From the NCBI RefSeq assembly GCF_001693735.1, contig NZ_LWDV01000010.1:554552-618551 (forward strand): a stretch of 64,000 bases of DNA, given 5' to 3'. The DNA comes from Orenia metallireducens. GTDB taxonomy: Bacteria; Bacillota; Halanaerobiia; Halobacteroidales; Halobacteroidaceae. Shown here piece by piece: positions 27,571-36,167 of the stretch; the first letter of the stretch is position 1; the number at the start of each line of letters is the position of its first letter. The notes below the pieces were generated by a model. The model did no database searches. It was given only the letters and a program-made list of their open reading frames with translations, and was not told the DNA's origin. The position numbers were made by a program, and so were the translations under genes.

Positions 27571-28401
27571 TTATTTTCTTATTAATCCTTTGATATTTCT
27601 TTTCCATTTTAAAAATTTCTTTCGATTTTCTCTTAATCTAACTATCAATTCTACCAGTTTTTCGTAATTATCCAAATCATAACCTTTGATTAAAATCTCT
27701 TGTTCATCCCTTTTTAATTTAAACCTAGCTAAATCTTTCATTCGTGCTTTCATGGTCAAACGCTTTTTTATCCTACCCCTATTTAAATCTATATAGTAAA
27801 ATCTAGGTTTATTATCAATATCCTCAACCAAGATATTTCCAGCATGTAAATCATTATGAACTATACCTGCATCATGCATTTTTTTAATATCTTTAGCAAT
27901 CTGAGGTAACCACTCTTTCACCCTGCTTCTTAAAGGATGCTTATCATCTTTCAAAATATTTAATAAATTATAATCATAATCAATGTACTCAGTAATAAAG
28001 TAACTAGAGATTATCTTGTTAAATCTACCTCGTTTCTCTAACAAAGCAATTGGTTTAGGTGTTCTTAGACCAATCTCTTCTAAAGCTAAAGCTAACTTAA
28101 GAGATCTAACTGCTTTAGAATCTAAGAAACAGAATCTCAATTTATCATATTTTCTAGTTAAATTAAATTTCTTTATTATAATATCTTCATTAATTCCAGG
28201 AATATTGTCAGTTTCAAAGTGAATTAAAACATTCCGAACATCATATACCTTTTCTCCACCTTTTCGACTTTCAATCTCTTCAATAAATTTTTTAAACTCA
28301 GGGTTTTTAAAGCCTTCATTCATCCATAATAACTGATTATTATTACCAGTCTCCCTTTGAATATAATCAACTTTATTACCTATCTCTAATTTTAGAGACA
28401 T
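27571..28401 (-). CDS. Kdo/WaaP-family lipopolysaccharide kinase
   Basis: A small protein-kinase-fold enzyme of 276 residues. The catalytic loop is HNDLHAGNIL and the metal-binding segment reads IDLNRGR in place of DFG. YFITEYIDYDYNLL marks the hinge. WaaP/KdkA-type enzymes phosphorylate heptose or Kdo of the LPS core, giving sites for divalent cations. Its place among core glycosyltransferases supports this. ATG 28401 has AGAGGTG six bases upstream; an in-frame GTG at 28410 lies within that site. Which sugar is phosphorylated is not known. Confidence 0.8.
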   Translation of the reverse strand: MSLKLEIGNKVDYIQRETGNNNQLLWMNEGFKNPEFKKFIEEIESRKGGEKVYDVRNVLIHFETDNIPGINEDIIIKKFNLTRKYDKLRFCFLDSKAVRSLKLALALEEIGLRTPKPIALLEKRGRFNKIISSYFITEYIDYDYNLLNILKDDKHPLRSRVKEWLPQIAKDIKKMHDAGIVHNDLHAGNILVEDIDNKPRFYYIDLNRGRIKKRLTMKARMKDLARFKLKRDEQEILIKGYDLDNYEKLVELIVRLRENRKKFLKWKRNIKGLIRK

Positions 28402-28431
28402 GATTTTCACCTCTTACTAATAATACAAATT

Positions 28432-29538
28432 TTATTTCATTCTCAAGTAAACACTTTCCAGTTCTTTGACCTTATCTTCAAAAGTAAATTTTTCTTTTAC
28501 AATTCTTCTACCTAAACTCCCCATCTCAAGCCATAGATTCTTATCTTTAATCATCTTTATTACCTTATCTGCTATATCTTGGGGATTCTTGCTTTCAGCC
28601 AAATAACCACTCTCCCCATCTACTATAACTTCAGCAATATTGCTTACATCAGTGCTGACTACAGGTTTTCCTACTGCCATAGCCTCTGCAATAACAAAAC
28701 CAAACCCTTCCCATAAAGCTGTATGCAATAAGAAATCTATCTGAGACATAATATTATAAATATCTGTTCTAAATCCAGTAAATATAATATAATCCTCTAA
28801 ATTTAATTCCTTAACCTGCTTTCTTAATTCTTCTTCCAATTCACCTTTTCCTACAAGTAAAATTTTGAAGTTATCTATCTCTCTTCTTAAAAGATCAACA
28901 GCTTCTATCAAATATCTATGCCCCTTTTGTTTACTCAATCGTCCTATATTAGCTATTAGAATTTCACCATCTTTAATTCCAAACTCTTCCCTTATATTGG
29001 ATCCTTGGCTATTCTCTTTTATTCCATCTAACTTAATTCCATTATAAATAATCTCTATCTTATCTTCATTCAGCCAATCTGAAGTATTCGCTAAGATGGT
29101 ATCCTTAGTAGCTTGGGAATTAGCTATAATATCACTAACACAGTCTCTTAATAAGAATTTAGTATAAAATTTATCCTTAATAGGAATAGCACTACCTCTT
29201 CGATAAATAATCTGCTTTATACCTGCTAATTTAGCCGCTAATGCTCCAAACTTCAAATCCTGGGATAAATTTAAAAAGATGGTATCTATTCTTTCTCTTT
29301 TTAGAAAATTGATAAAAGAAAATAACTTTATAGGATTAAGGGCAGATAGACTTCCTTTTACAGAAACCACTTCAGTCCTAATCTCAGCATTTTGAGCTCT
29401 TTGATAAAGCTCGCTCTTAGGTACACTAGCGATAATTACTTCATACCCTCTGTTATGCAATTCATGAGCAGTATCAAAGGTCCATTTCTCTCCTCCACCC
29501 CACTCTACACAACTATTTAAAAATAAAATCTTCTTCAT
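28432..29538 (-). CDS. Family 4 glycosyltransferase of the LPS core operon
   Basis: A GT-B protein of 368 residues beginning MKKILFLNSCVEWGGGEKW. Typical elements are IYNGIKLDG, NIGRLSKQKGHRYLIEAV, FTGFRTDIYNIMSQIDFLLH and WEGFGFVIAEAMAVGKPV with the E-x7-E pair. The start overlaps the stop of the preceding GT2 gene by one base (TAATG), which points to translational coupling. It probably adds a hexose to the core oligosaccharide. Donor unknown. Confidence 0.85.
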   Translation of the reverse strand: MKKILFLNSCVEWGGGEKWTFDTAHELHNRGYEVIIASVPKSELYQRAQNAEIRTEVVSVKGSLSALNPIKLFSFINFLKRERIDTIFLNLSQDLKFGALAAKLAGIKQIIYRRGSAIPIKDKFYTKFLLRDCVSDIIANSQATKDTILANTSDWLNEDKIEIIYNGIKLDGIKENSQGSNIREEFGIKDGEILIANIGRLSKQKGHRYLIEAVDLLRREIDNFKILLVGKGELEEELRKQVKELNLEDYIIFTGFRTDIYNIMSQIDFLLHTALWEGFGFVIAEAMAVGKPVVSTDVSNIAEVIVDGESGYLAESKNPQDIADKVIKMIKDKNLWLEMGSLGRRIVKEKFTFEDKVKELESVYLRMK

Positions 29539-30293
29539 TATCTTTCTCTCCCTGACTCAAATTGATTCTTCTCCCATAGTTTAATATACTTTAAAAATTG
29601 ATAGTAAGATGATAATACTGATACTATTAACCCTGATACTCCTAATAAAAAACCCTTTTTTATGATGAATTTTTTAATAAATTCTGCTATAGGTCTCAAA
29701 ATGATATAAGCTATTCCCTTCTTCTTCCCTGCTTTATATTTTTTCTCAGCATCAAGACTAGTATACTGATTAATCTTACTTAAGTAATGACTTAAATCAC
29801 GATAAGTATAATGAATAAAATCATTATGTAATTTATCTATCTTTCCCTCTATATCTACCCCTTCATGGACTAAACCCCTATATCTATTATGGGATTTAAA
29901 TAATCTTAGAGTATAATCAGGATACCAACCACAATATTTAATCCATTTTCCTAAAAAATAATTCTTCCTAGGAATCTTATACCCTTCAGCATTAGCATTC
30001 TTTAATTTAGCAATAATCTCATCTCTCAACTCACGTGTAACTCTTTCATCTGCATCTATCGCCAATACCCATTCAGAATCTATCTGATCTAATCCAAAGT
30101 TACGTTGAGAAGCAAAGTCATCAAACTTCCTTTGATAGATTCTATTAGTATACTCTTTAGCCAATTCTAGAGTCTTATCTTGACTATAGGAATCTACTAC
30201 TACAATATCTTCAATCCAATCTATACTTTTTAAACACTCAGTAATATTCTCTTCTTCATTATAAGTTAATACTAAAGCTGATAATGATATCAT
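29538..30293 (-). CDS. WaaE/LgtF-like core glucosyltransferase (GT2)
   Basis: A protein of 251 residues. LSALVLTYNEEENITECLKS, DIVVVDSYSQDKT, FASQRNFGLDQ and AIDADERVT form the GT-A domain, and NYFLGKWIKYCGWYPDYTLRL with HEGVD is the signature of the WaaE/LgtF group, which adds glucose to the first heptose of the core. The C-terminus has a hydrophobic segment that may anchor it. It sits after two heptosyltransferase genes, fitting that role. Two adjacent ATG codons compete; the second, 30293, has better spacing from AGGAGG. Confidence 0.85.
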   Translation of the reverse strand: MISLSALVLTYNEEENITECLKSIDWIEDIVVVDSYSQDKTLELAKEYTNRIYQRKFDDFASQRNFGLDQIDSEWVLAIDADERVTRELRDEIIAKLKNANAEGYKIPRKNYFLGKWIKYCGWYPDYTLRLFKSHNRYRGLVHEGVDIEGKIDKLHNDFIHYTYRDLSHYLSKINQYTSLDAEKKYKAGKKKGIAYIILRPIAEFIKKFIIKKGFLLGVSGLIVSVLSSYYQFLKYIKLWEKNQFESGRER

Positions 30294-30415
30294 CATTTCC
30301 TCCTGACCAATTAAATATTAATAAATAATAAGTAATCTTTTGAATTACTAGTAGGCATTTATTGGGAAATCTTATGATCTTTTAAGGAAAACTGTCTTTT
30401 CCTATCAAATTCCTC

Positions 30416-31435
30416 TTATAAACTATTATCAACTCTCTTTAATACATCCTCAGCACTAATCTCCTCCAAGCACTTATGATGCTCTAAAGGGCAATGATGA
30501 TGTCCACAAGGGCGACAATCAATCCCATTTTCAATCACCTGATGGTTTTGCCCATATGGACGATACTTCTGCTCATCAGAAGGACCAAATAAGGCTATTG
30601 TAGGTGTTCCTACTGCTGCTGCCACATGGACTGGTCCAGTATCACCACTGATAAACAAATCACACCTTGCTGCTAAAGCAGCTAATTCTTTTAAAGTGGT
30701 CTTTCCAGTTGCAATAATTGGGGTAGTATTCATCATCTTAACTATCTCATTTACTCTCTCTACATCCCCTGGTCCACCAAAAAAGATAACCTTAGCTTTA
30801 AATTCTTCCTGTAATCTATCTCCTAGCTGAGCAAAACCATCTTTAGTCCATTGCTTAGTAGGCCAGCTACCTCCTGTGTTTAGACCTACTACTCTATCCT
30901 CATCCTTTATACCATGCTTCTGTAAGAAGTCTGCCATATTCTCACTAGCTTCCTGATTGACCTGTAACTCTATCCCTTGATTGTCTATGCTTTCAAAGCC
31001 TATCTCTGCTAAAAAATTAAGATAAACATCTACCATATGCATATTATCTGCTGGTGCTAACTCTTGATCGAGCCAGATTCCTCTTCCCTTACCACCAAAA
31101 CCAATAGTATAAGCTGGATTAATTACTTTCAATAATAGTGCTGTTCGCCAGTTCCCATGGGGATTAAGACCTAAATCATAATTATTCTGACTTAACCTCC
31201 TAGCAAAACTCCAACTCTCCTTTATACTCCATTTCTTATTATAGGCATAGACCTGGTCTAAGTAAGGATTTCCCTCTATAATATCAAAGAAGCTAGAATT
31301 AACAATCATATCTATCTTTGCCTTAGGATACTTATTTCTTAAATTCCTAATAAAGGGAGTTAAAAAGATTAAATCTCCTAGATATAAGAGGTCAATTATC
31401 AGGATTCTTTTGACCTTACTTATATTATCATTCAT
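30416..31435 (-). CDS. Family 9 heptosyltransferase (WaaF-like)
   Basis: A GT9 protein of 339 residues that would add heptose to the growing core. The N-terminus has RILIIDLLYLGDLIFLTPFI; the donor site has NTGGSWPTKQW and SGDTGPVHVAAAVGTPTIALF. The C-terminus carries CRPCGHHHCPLEHHKC, a Cys/His group common to this family whose role is unclear. Its start shares a base with the stop of the upstream heptosyltransferase gene. ADP-heptose synthesis genes are not in the window. Confidence 0.88.
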   Translation of the reverse strand: MNDNISKVKRILIIDLLYLGDLIFLTPFIRNLRNKYPKAKIDMIVNSSFFDIIEGNPYLDQVYAYNKKWSIKESWSFARRLSQNNYDLGLNPHGNWRTALLLKVINPAYTIGFGGKGRGIWLDQELAPADNMHMVDVYLNFLAEIGFESIDNQGIELQVNQEASENMADFLQKHGIKDEDRVVGLNTGGSWPTKQWTKDGFAQLGDRLQEEFKAKVIFFGGPGDVERVNEIVKMMNTTPIIATGKTTLKELAALAARCDLFISGDTGPVHVAAAVGTPTIALFGPSDEQKYRPYGQNHQVIENGIDCRPCGHHHCPLEHHKCLEEISAEDVLKRVDNSL

Positions 31436-32478
31436 TAAGTTTCACTCCTTAACATCAAATTAACAGCCCCTAGAAGATCAGCTACACCTATAGCCTTCAT
31501 ACATTCCTTATCATGCTGGCAAACTCTCTTCCAGCAGCATTTACATTGGGTATCCCCTCTAAGTACAATATTATTATCTCCATAAGGACCATGAGTTTTT
31601 GGATTTGTTGGACCAAATAGAGCAATCACAGAAGTCCCCATTGCTGCTGCCAAATGCATTGGTCCAGTATCACAACCAATAAACAAGTCTGCTCTATCAT
31701 AGATACCTGCAAGCTCTTTAAGGTTGGTCTTTCCAGCTAGATTATGTGATCTTTCCTTCATTAAATCTATAATCTCATTGACTCCAGCCCTATCAGCAGG
31801 ACCGCCAGTGAAGATAACTTCACAGTTTAAGTTTTTGATTAAATTATCAGCTACCTCTGCCCAACGTTGATTCAACCAATTTTTTGAGCTCCAACTAGTA
31901 TAGGGATTAATAGTGACTAATACTCTTTTATCTTCTATTCCCAACTCTTCTAATATCTGAGCAACCCTTCTCTTCTCTTCAGGTAAAAGAATTATATCAA
32001 AATCTACATCATCAGCTTGTACATCTATTCCTTGAGCTATCTGAAGATTTCTATCAATTTGGTGAATCTCTTCTGTAGGCAAATTAACCTTCTGTTGATA
32101 AAAAAGAGTAGAACCTTCTCTTCCATTAGCAGGACCAACTCTCTTCTTAGCTCCACTTAAATAGGCTGTTAAAGCACTCTTAAATAACCCATGTACATCT
32201 AAAGCTATATCAAATTGATGCTTCTGCAGCTCCTTAAAAAAGCTTCGTGCCTTCTTTAAGGTCGACCACTTCTTATCCTTAAATTCTCTCTTCCATTCTT
32301 TTTTAGGCAATATGATAATATTATCTATATTAGGATTTCCTATCACCAAATCCTTTGCTTTATCTTCTACTATCCAAGTAATCTCTGCCTTGGGATATCT
32401 TTCTCTAGTAGCTTTGGCAACTGGTAAGGCATGAATTACATCACCAATAGCACTTAACCTAATCAATAATATCTTCAT
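31435..32478 (-). CDS. Family 9 heptosyltransferase (WaaC/WaaF-like)
   Basis: A GT9 protein of 347 residues starting MKILLIRLSAIGDVIHALPV, the classic heptosyltransferase opening. NPYTSWSSKNW and GCDTGPMHLAAAMGTSVIALFG form the donor site, and a C-terminal CKCCWKRVCQHDKEC group follows. Its ATG overlaps the waaA stop by four bases, so it is probably translated right after waaA. As the first of two, it may add heptose to Kdo, but assignment to WaaC or WaaF needs alignment. Confidence 0.88.
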   Translation of the reverse strand: MKILLIRLSAIGDVIHALPVAKATRERYPKAEITWIVEDKAKDLVIGNPNIDNIIILPKKEWKREFKDKKWSTLKKARSFFKELQKHQFDIALDVHGLFKSALTAYLSGAKKRVGPANGREGSTLFYQQKVNLPTEEIHQIDRNLQIAQGIDVQADDVDFDIILLPEEKRRVAQILEELGIEDKRVLVTINPYTSWSSKNWLNQRWAEVADNLIKNLNCEVIFTGGPADRAGVNEIIDLMKERSHNLAGKTNLKELAGIYDRADLFIGCDTGPMHLAAAMGTSVIALFGPTNPKTHGPYGDNNIVLRGDTQCKCCWKRVCQHDKECMKAIGVADLLGAVNLMLRSET

Positions 32479-33791
32479 TTACTTAATTCCTTTCTTCCCT
32501 CTAATAGTCTACTTATTAACTTAATATTTCGCCAAGATGCCCCCTGATTATCCTTAATCATCTCTATAGCTTGTCTACTCTGTTCTTCTAAAATATTAGA
32601 ATTACTAAGGTAATATTCCATCTGTTCAATTAGTTCTGATACATTAGTTACTTGAATACCTACCTTATTCTCTAATAATAGCTTGGTACTATCTTTGAAG
32701 TTGAACATATGTGGTCCAAAAAAGACAAGCTTACCCAAAGAAGCAGGCTCTAATATATTATGACCTCCACGTTCAATTAAGCTACCTCCTACAAATACTA
32801 AATCTGCAATCCCATATAATTTAGCCAATTCTCCAATAGTATCTACCAAAATAACCGATTGCTTAGCTGAATCCCTATCCTTTACTCTGCTTCTTCTAAT
32901 TGTATTAATTCCTGCTTGATTATATAAACTCTCTATCTCTTCAACTCGATCAATATAACGAGGAACTAATAGTAAAACTAAATCATCAAACTTTATCTTT
33001 AATTCCTTATAAAGAGAAATTAACTGCTCTTCTTCATTATCATGGGTACTACCAGCAACGATAATGGCCTGTTTGGGGTCAAGCTTAAACTCTCGATAAA
33101 TAGCTTTCTTAGTTTCAGAATCAACTCTACCATATTCTTGGTCAAATTTAGTATTACCATTATTACAAACTTTATCTTCATCTGCTCCCAATTTTATAAT
33201 TCTATCCATATCTTTTTGAGATTGCATACTTAAAATATCTATTTGATCAAACATATTCTTTAATAAAGGCCCTAGATACTTATACTGTTTAAAGCTACTA
33301 TCACTTATCCTTCCACTGACAAGCATCACCTTGGCACCTTGCTTCTTACTATATTTTATTAGATTAGGCCACAGCTCTGTCTCCATAATCAACAGAAGCT
33401 CAGGATTAATTGCTTTTAAAACTTTCCCTATAATCAAAAAGAAATCAAAAGGGATATAAATAAATCCATCTGCTTCTTTGATAATCTTTTGGGCCATATT
33501 TCTTCCAGTATTGGTCATACTAGAAAAGACAATTTTATATTCAGGAAATCTCTGCTTTAACTTAGCTACAACAGGGCTAGCAGCACCAGCTTCTCCTACT
33601 GAAGCAGCATGAACCCAAATAACCTTTTCACCTTTAAATCTTCTTATAATATCCTTTGATAAAAAACCAAACCTCTCTAATAAAGAGGTTATATCTTCTT
33701 TATTAATTAAAACTCTATAAATTAGTATAGGAGAATATAATAATAAAATAATAAATACTAAAAAATTATAAGTAAAATAAGCCACTGACAT
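32475..33791 (-). CDS. waaA: Kdo transferase
   Basis: A GT30 enzyme of 438 residues at the inner face of the cytoplasmic membrane that adds Kdo to lipid IVA. A membrane anchor spans about 5-25. VHAASVGEAGAA near residue 60 contains the catalytic Glu, and GGSLIERGGHNILEPASLGK near 350 binds CMP-Kdo. ETELWPNLI and VSGRISDSSF are also typical. It is first in the LPS core operon, with an extended -10 element 26 bases upstream, and its length is normal. Whether it adds one, two or more Kdo cannot be told. Confidence 0.94.
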   Translation of the reverse strand: MSVAYFTYNFLVFIILLLYSPILIYRVLINKEDITSLLERFGFLSKDIIRRFKGEKVIWVHAASVGEAGAASPVVAKLKQRFPEYKIVFSSMTNTGRNMAQKIIKEADGFIYIPFDFFLIIGKVLKAINPELLLIMETELWPNLIKYSKKQGAKVMLVSGRISDSSFKQYKYLGPLLKNMFDQIDILSMQSQKDMDRIIKLGADEDKVCNNGNTKFDQEYGRVDSETKKAIYREFKLDPKQAIIVAGSTHDNEEEQLISLYKELKIKFDDLVLLLVPRYIDRVEEIESLYNQAGINTIRRSRVKDRDSAKQSVILVDTIGELAKLYGIADLVFVGGSLIERGGHNILEPASLGKLVFFGPHMFNFKDSTKLLLENKVGIQVTNVSELIEQMEYYLSNSNILEEQSRQAIEMIKDNQGASWRNIKLISRLLEGRKELSK

Positions 33792-33816
33792 ATTTAGACC
33801 CCTTTTTGTTGAGATA

Positions 33817-33825
33817 ATTATAACA
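33817..33825 (-). promoter_or_regulatory. Extended -10 promoter element before waaA
   Basis: TGTTATAAT on the minus strand, 26 bases before the waaA ATG. The transcript would have a leader of about 20 bases with the AAAGGGG ribosome site. Confidence 0.45.
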
Positions 33826-33958
33826 ATAAGTAAATTATATCATTCTATTTAATTATATAATAAAGTAATTAGCTCTTCAATACTAGCTAAGTAATATGAG
33901 CAATTAGTTCAATTAATATATAGTTTTTAACTTAAAGGAGTATATTATTAAAAATAGA

Positions 33959-33988
33959 TTAAGTGATGAGAAAATTCTCGTCACTTAA
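33959..33988 (-). terminator. Terminator after lptD
   Basis: Fourteen-base arms (33975-33988 and 33959-33972) with a two-base gap pair fully if one G-U is allowed; ATCTATTTTTAA follows on the minus strand. It ends lptD and separates it from waaA. Confidence 0.75.
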
Positions 33989-34016
33989 TCAATATCCAAT
34001 TAAATTAAATTCTATA

Positions 34017-35912
34017 TCAATACTTCAAGCGAAGGCTGAAATGAATATCATTCTCTAGTTGATCATATTCAATTCCAGTATTGAAGCAATCAAACTCTCT
34101 TGTTAAAGAGTATTTCAAAGTAGATAGTTCACTATCAATAAAATCATAGCCCGCCTCTACTTCTACATCCCAATAAGGGAATGCTAATTGATTAGTTTGG
34201 AAGTTATAACTTACAGTAACCTCATTATATAAGTCATCTCTTTCAACCTCTTCATCTTCAATAGGAGTTTCCCCTACAGTTCCTATATACTTATAGCCTA
34301 AACCGATACTATTAAATTCATTAATCTGATAAAAAGTCTTAGTATCAAATTGATAATAATTATAATCTTCTCTATTTTCATACTTACTATTACGAACCAG
34401 TGCATTCCATTTAAAATCTAAATTATCACTTAGCTTTAAATCACTCCCAATACTTGCCGTAAAATAATTTCTTTCTCCAATCTTTTGGTCTTCATCTGTT
34501 AATAAATCAAATTTAAAGGGAGTCTGTCCAAGTTCATCATAATATTGATAATCTAGATTAACATCGAGAAAAGCTATTTTTTGATCAATACCTAGATTAA
34601 AGTCATAGGTTTGGAAATCATCTCCTGTCCCATATTCAGACATAGATAATCCTCCATTCCAATAAAGATTAGTACTATCAGTTACTTTAACTTGACTATC
34701 CCTTAACCTCAAATCAATTTCTCTTTTAGATGTTTTAATATCAGTTTTTCTCTCATAAATATTTGCTATTCTAAGGTCTGTAGAGAATAAAGTTCCCTTT
34801 CCCAGATCTTTATCCTTAATCCCTAGAGAAAATTGTGGCTTATAGTCATATTCATTATCCTCTCCAGCTCGAAGCTGCCAATAATAATCTGACCACTTCT
34901 TATCAAAGGTAATCTCTTTTCCTGTCTCTAAATCATCTTCATCCCTTCTAAGGTGCAACCCAGATTTAACTCCAAAAATATCAGTAGTCAAATCCCACCT
35001 TGCTAACCATTCTTTTTCTTTATAATCTGGATCATCTTCATCATCTTCAATATAAGCATTATAACTAAGATTACTATTAATACCACCAAGCTTATTTATT
35101 AAATTAACACTACCATCTACACCTATCCCTTGCTCATAACTTAAATTAGGTCTAAACTGAAAGCTCTCACTTGGACTATAGTTATAATTTAAATCTAATT
35201 CATTCCCCTTCTTAGTTGTAGCCTTAAAATGAAGAGAACCTTCTAGATTTTCATCAACATAATGATCATAATTAACATCAAGATATGCTCCATCATTCCT
35301 ATTATATCCTAATTTAGGCTCAGGAATAGCATATTTTTTCCGCTCTACTGGATCTAAGCTCGTCGTATAGGTTGGTAGAGGCATAATCTTCTTACCCTTT
35401 ATCCATAAATAGACCCCTGTAGCAACAACTTTACCATCAGGATAGACCCTAATATTTTCAGCTGTTAATTTGTAATGGTAATCCTTATGGGTATGGTCAC
35501 CAGGAATTAATTCTGTCCCCTCCATAACCATCTCATCCTTTACAATATTAATCACCTTTCCTCTAAATGTAATACCCTCTTCCTTAGACTGAGCATTATA
35601 AAACTTTCCTTCTCCACTGATATAATCATATTCTAAGGCATCTCCAGAAACCTCTTGTTCCCCTTGAACTAAAAGAATGTTTCCTGAAGCTTTAATTATT
35701 TTGGTTATCAAATCAACTTCAACCTTATCAGCTCTAATAGAGTCCTCTTCCATTGTAATCAATACATTCTCTTCAGCTTGGATTATTTGAGATTCTTCAT
35801 CTAGCACCACAAATCCATCAGCACTGACTACAAAGGGAACTTCCTGATTAGCTTGTACAATTGGTGCACATAAAGCTGATATTAGTAATACAAAAAATAA
35901 TATTCTCTCCAA
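34017..35912 (-). CDS. lptD: LPS-assembly outer membrane protein LptD
   Basis: This protein would insert LPS into the outer leaflet. A signal peptide ends near residue 21 (VQANQ), an OstA/LptA-like jelly-roll domain spans about 28-190, and the rest is a beta-barrel rich in alternating aromatic residues ending FSLRLKY. At 631 residues it is shorter than E. coli LptD. Only one Cys (REFDCFN) is left after the signal peptide, so the disulfide pairs of proteobacterial LptD cannot form, and no lptE is visible. Start is TTG with AAAGGGTG seven bases upstream. It is a single-gene unit between two terminators, apart from the other lpt genes. Confidence 0.88.
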   Translation of the reverse strand: MERILFFVLLISALCAPIVQANQEVPFVVSADGFVVLDEESQIIQAEENVLITMEEDSIRADKVEVDLITKIIKASGNILLVQGEQEVSGDALEYDYISGEGKFYNAQSKEEGITFRGKVINIVKDEMVMEGTELIPGDHTHKDYHYKLTAENIRVYPDGKVVATGVYLWIKGKKIMPLPTYTTSLDPVERKKYAIPEPKLGYNRNDGAYLDVNYDHYVDENLEGSLHFKATTKKGNELDLNYNYSPSESFQFRPNLSYEQGIGVDGSVNLINKLGGINSNLSYNAYIEDDEDDPDYKEKEWLARWDLTTDIFGVKSGLHLRRDEDDLETGKEITFDKKWSDYYWQLRAGEDNEYDYKPQFSLGIKDKDLGKGTLFSTDLRIANIYERKTDIKTSKREIDLRLRDSQVKVTDSTNLYWNGGLSMSEYGTGDDFQTYDFNLGIDQKIAFLDVNLDYQYYDELGQTPFKFDLLTDEDQKIGERNYFTASIGSDLKLSDNLDFKWNALVRNSKYENREDYNYYQFDTKTFYQINEFNSIGLGYKYIGTVGETPIEDEEVERDDLYNEVTVSYNFQTNQLAFPYWDVEVEAGYDFIDSELSTLKYSLTREFDCFNTGIEYDQLENDIHFSLRLKY

Positions 35913-35934
35913 GGTCTTTCACCCTTTCTACCAT

Positions 35935-35993
35935 TTACTTAAGTGTCAGTGTGACAAATCTTAGTGGAAGTCACCCACACTCACACTAAGTAA
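35935..35993 (-). promoter_or_regulatory. Alternative hairpins in the lptD leader
   Basis: Bases 35937-35955 and 35970-35993 form an imperfect outer inverted repeat. Within it, CTTAGTG (35960-35966) and CACTAAG (35984-35990) pair perfectly. The two pairings share bases, so only one can form at a time. The element ends about 22 bases before the lptD TTG and could control lptD translation or mark an operator. Confidence 0.4.
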
Positions 35994-36103
35994 TTCAAAC
36001 ATATAAGTCTATCTTACTAAACAACTTAGTAAAATTCAAGTTTTAAAGGCTATTTAGCCCAAGTAATGACTGGATATTCAATTAAATTTATCGTAAAAAA
36101 GAA

Positions 36104-36141
36104 AAACCTACTTAAGTAGCATAAACTACCTAAGTAGGTTT
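36104..36141 (-). terminator. Strong terminator after the surface three-gene unit
   Basis: Sixteen-base arms (36126-36141 and 36104-36119) with a six-base loop pair throughout with one G-U, followed on the minus strand by TTTTTCTTTTTT. It ends the operon that begins at 41364. Confidence 0.88.
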
Positions 36142-36167
36142 ATAAAATACTTAGTTATTAATTTTTC

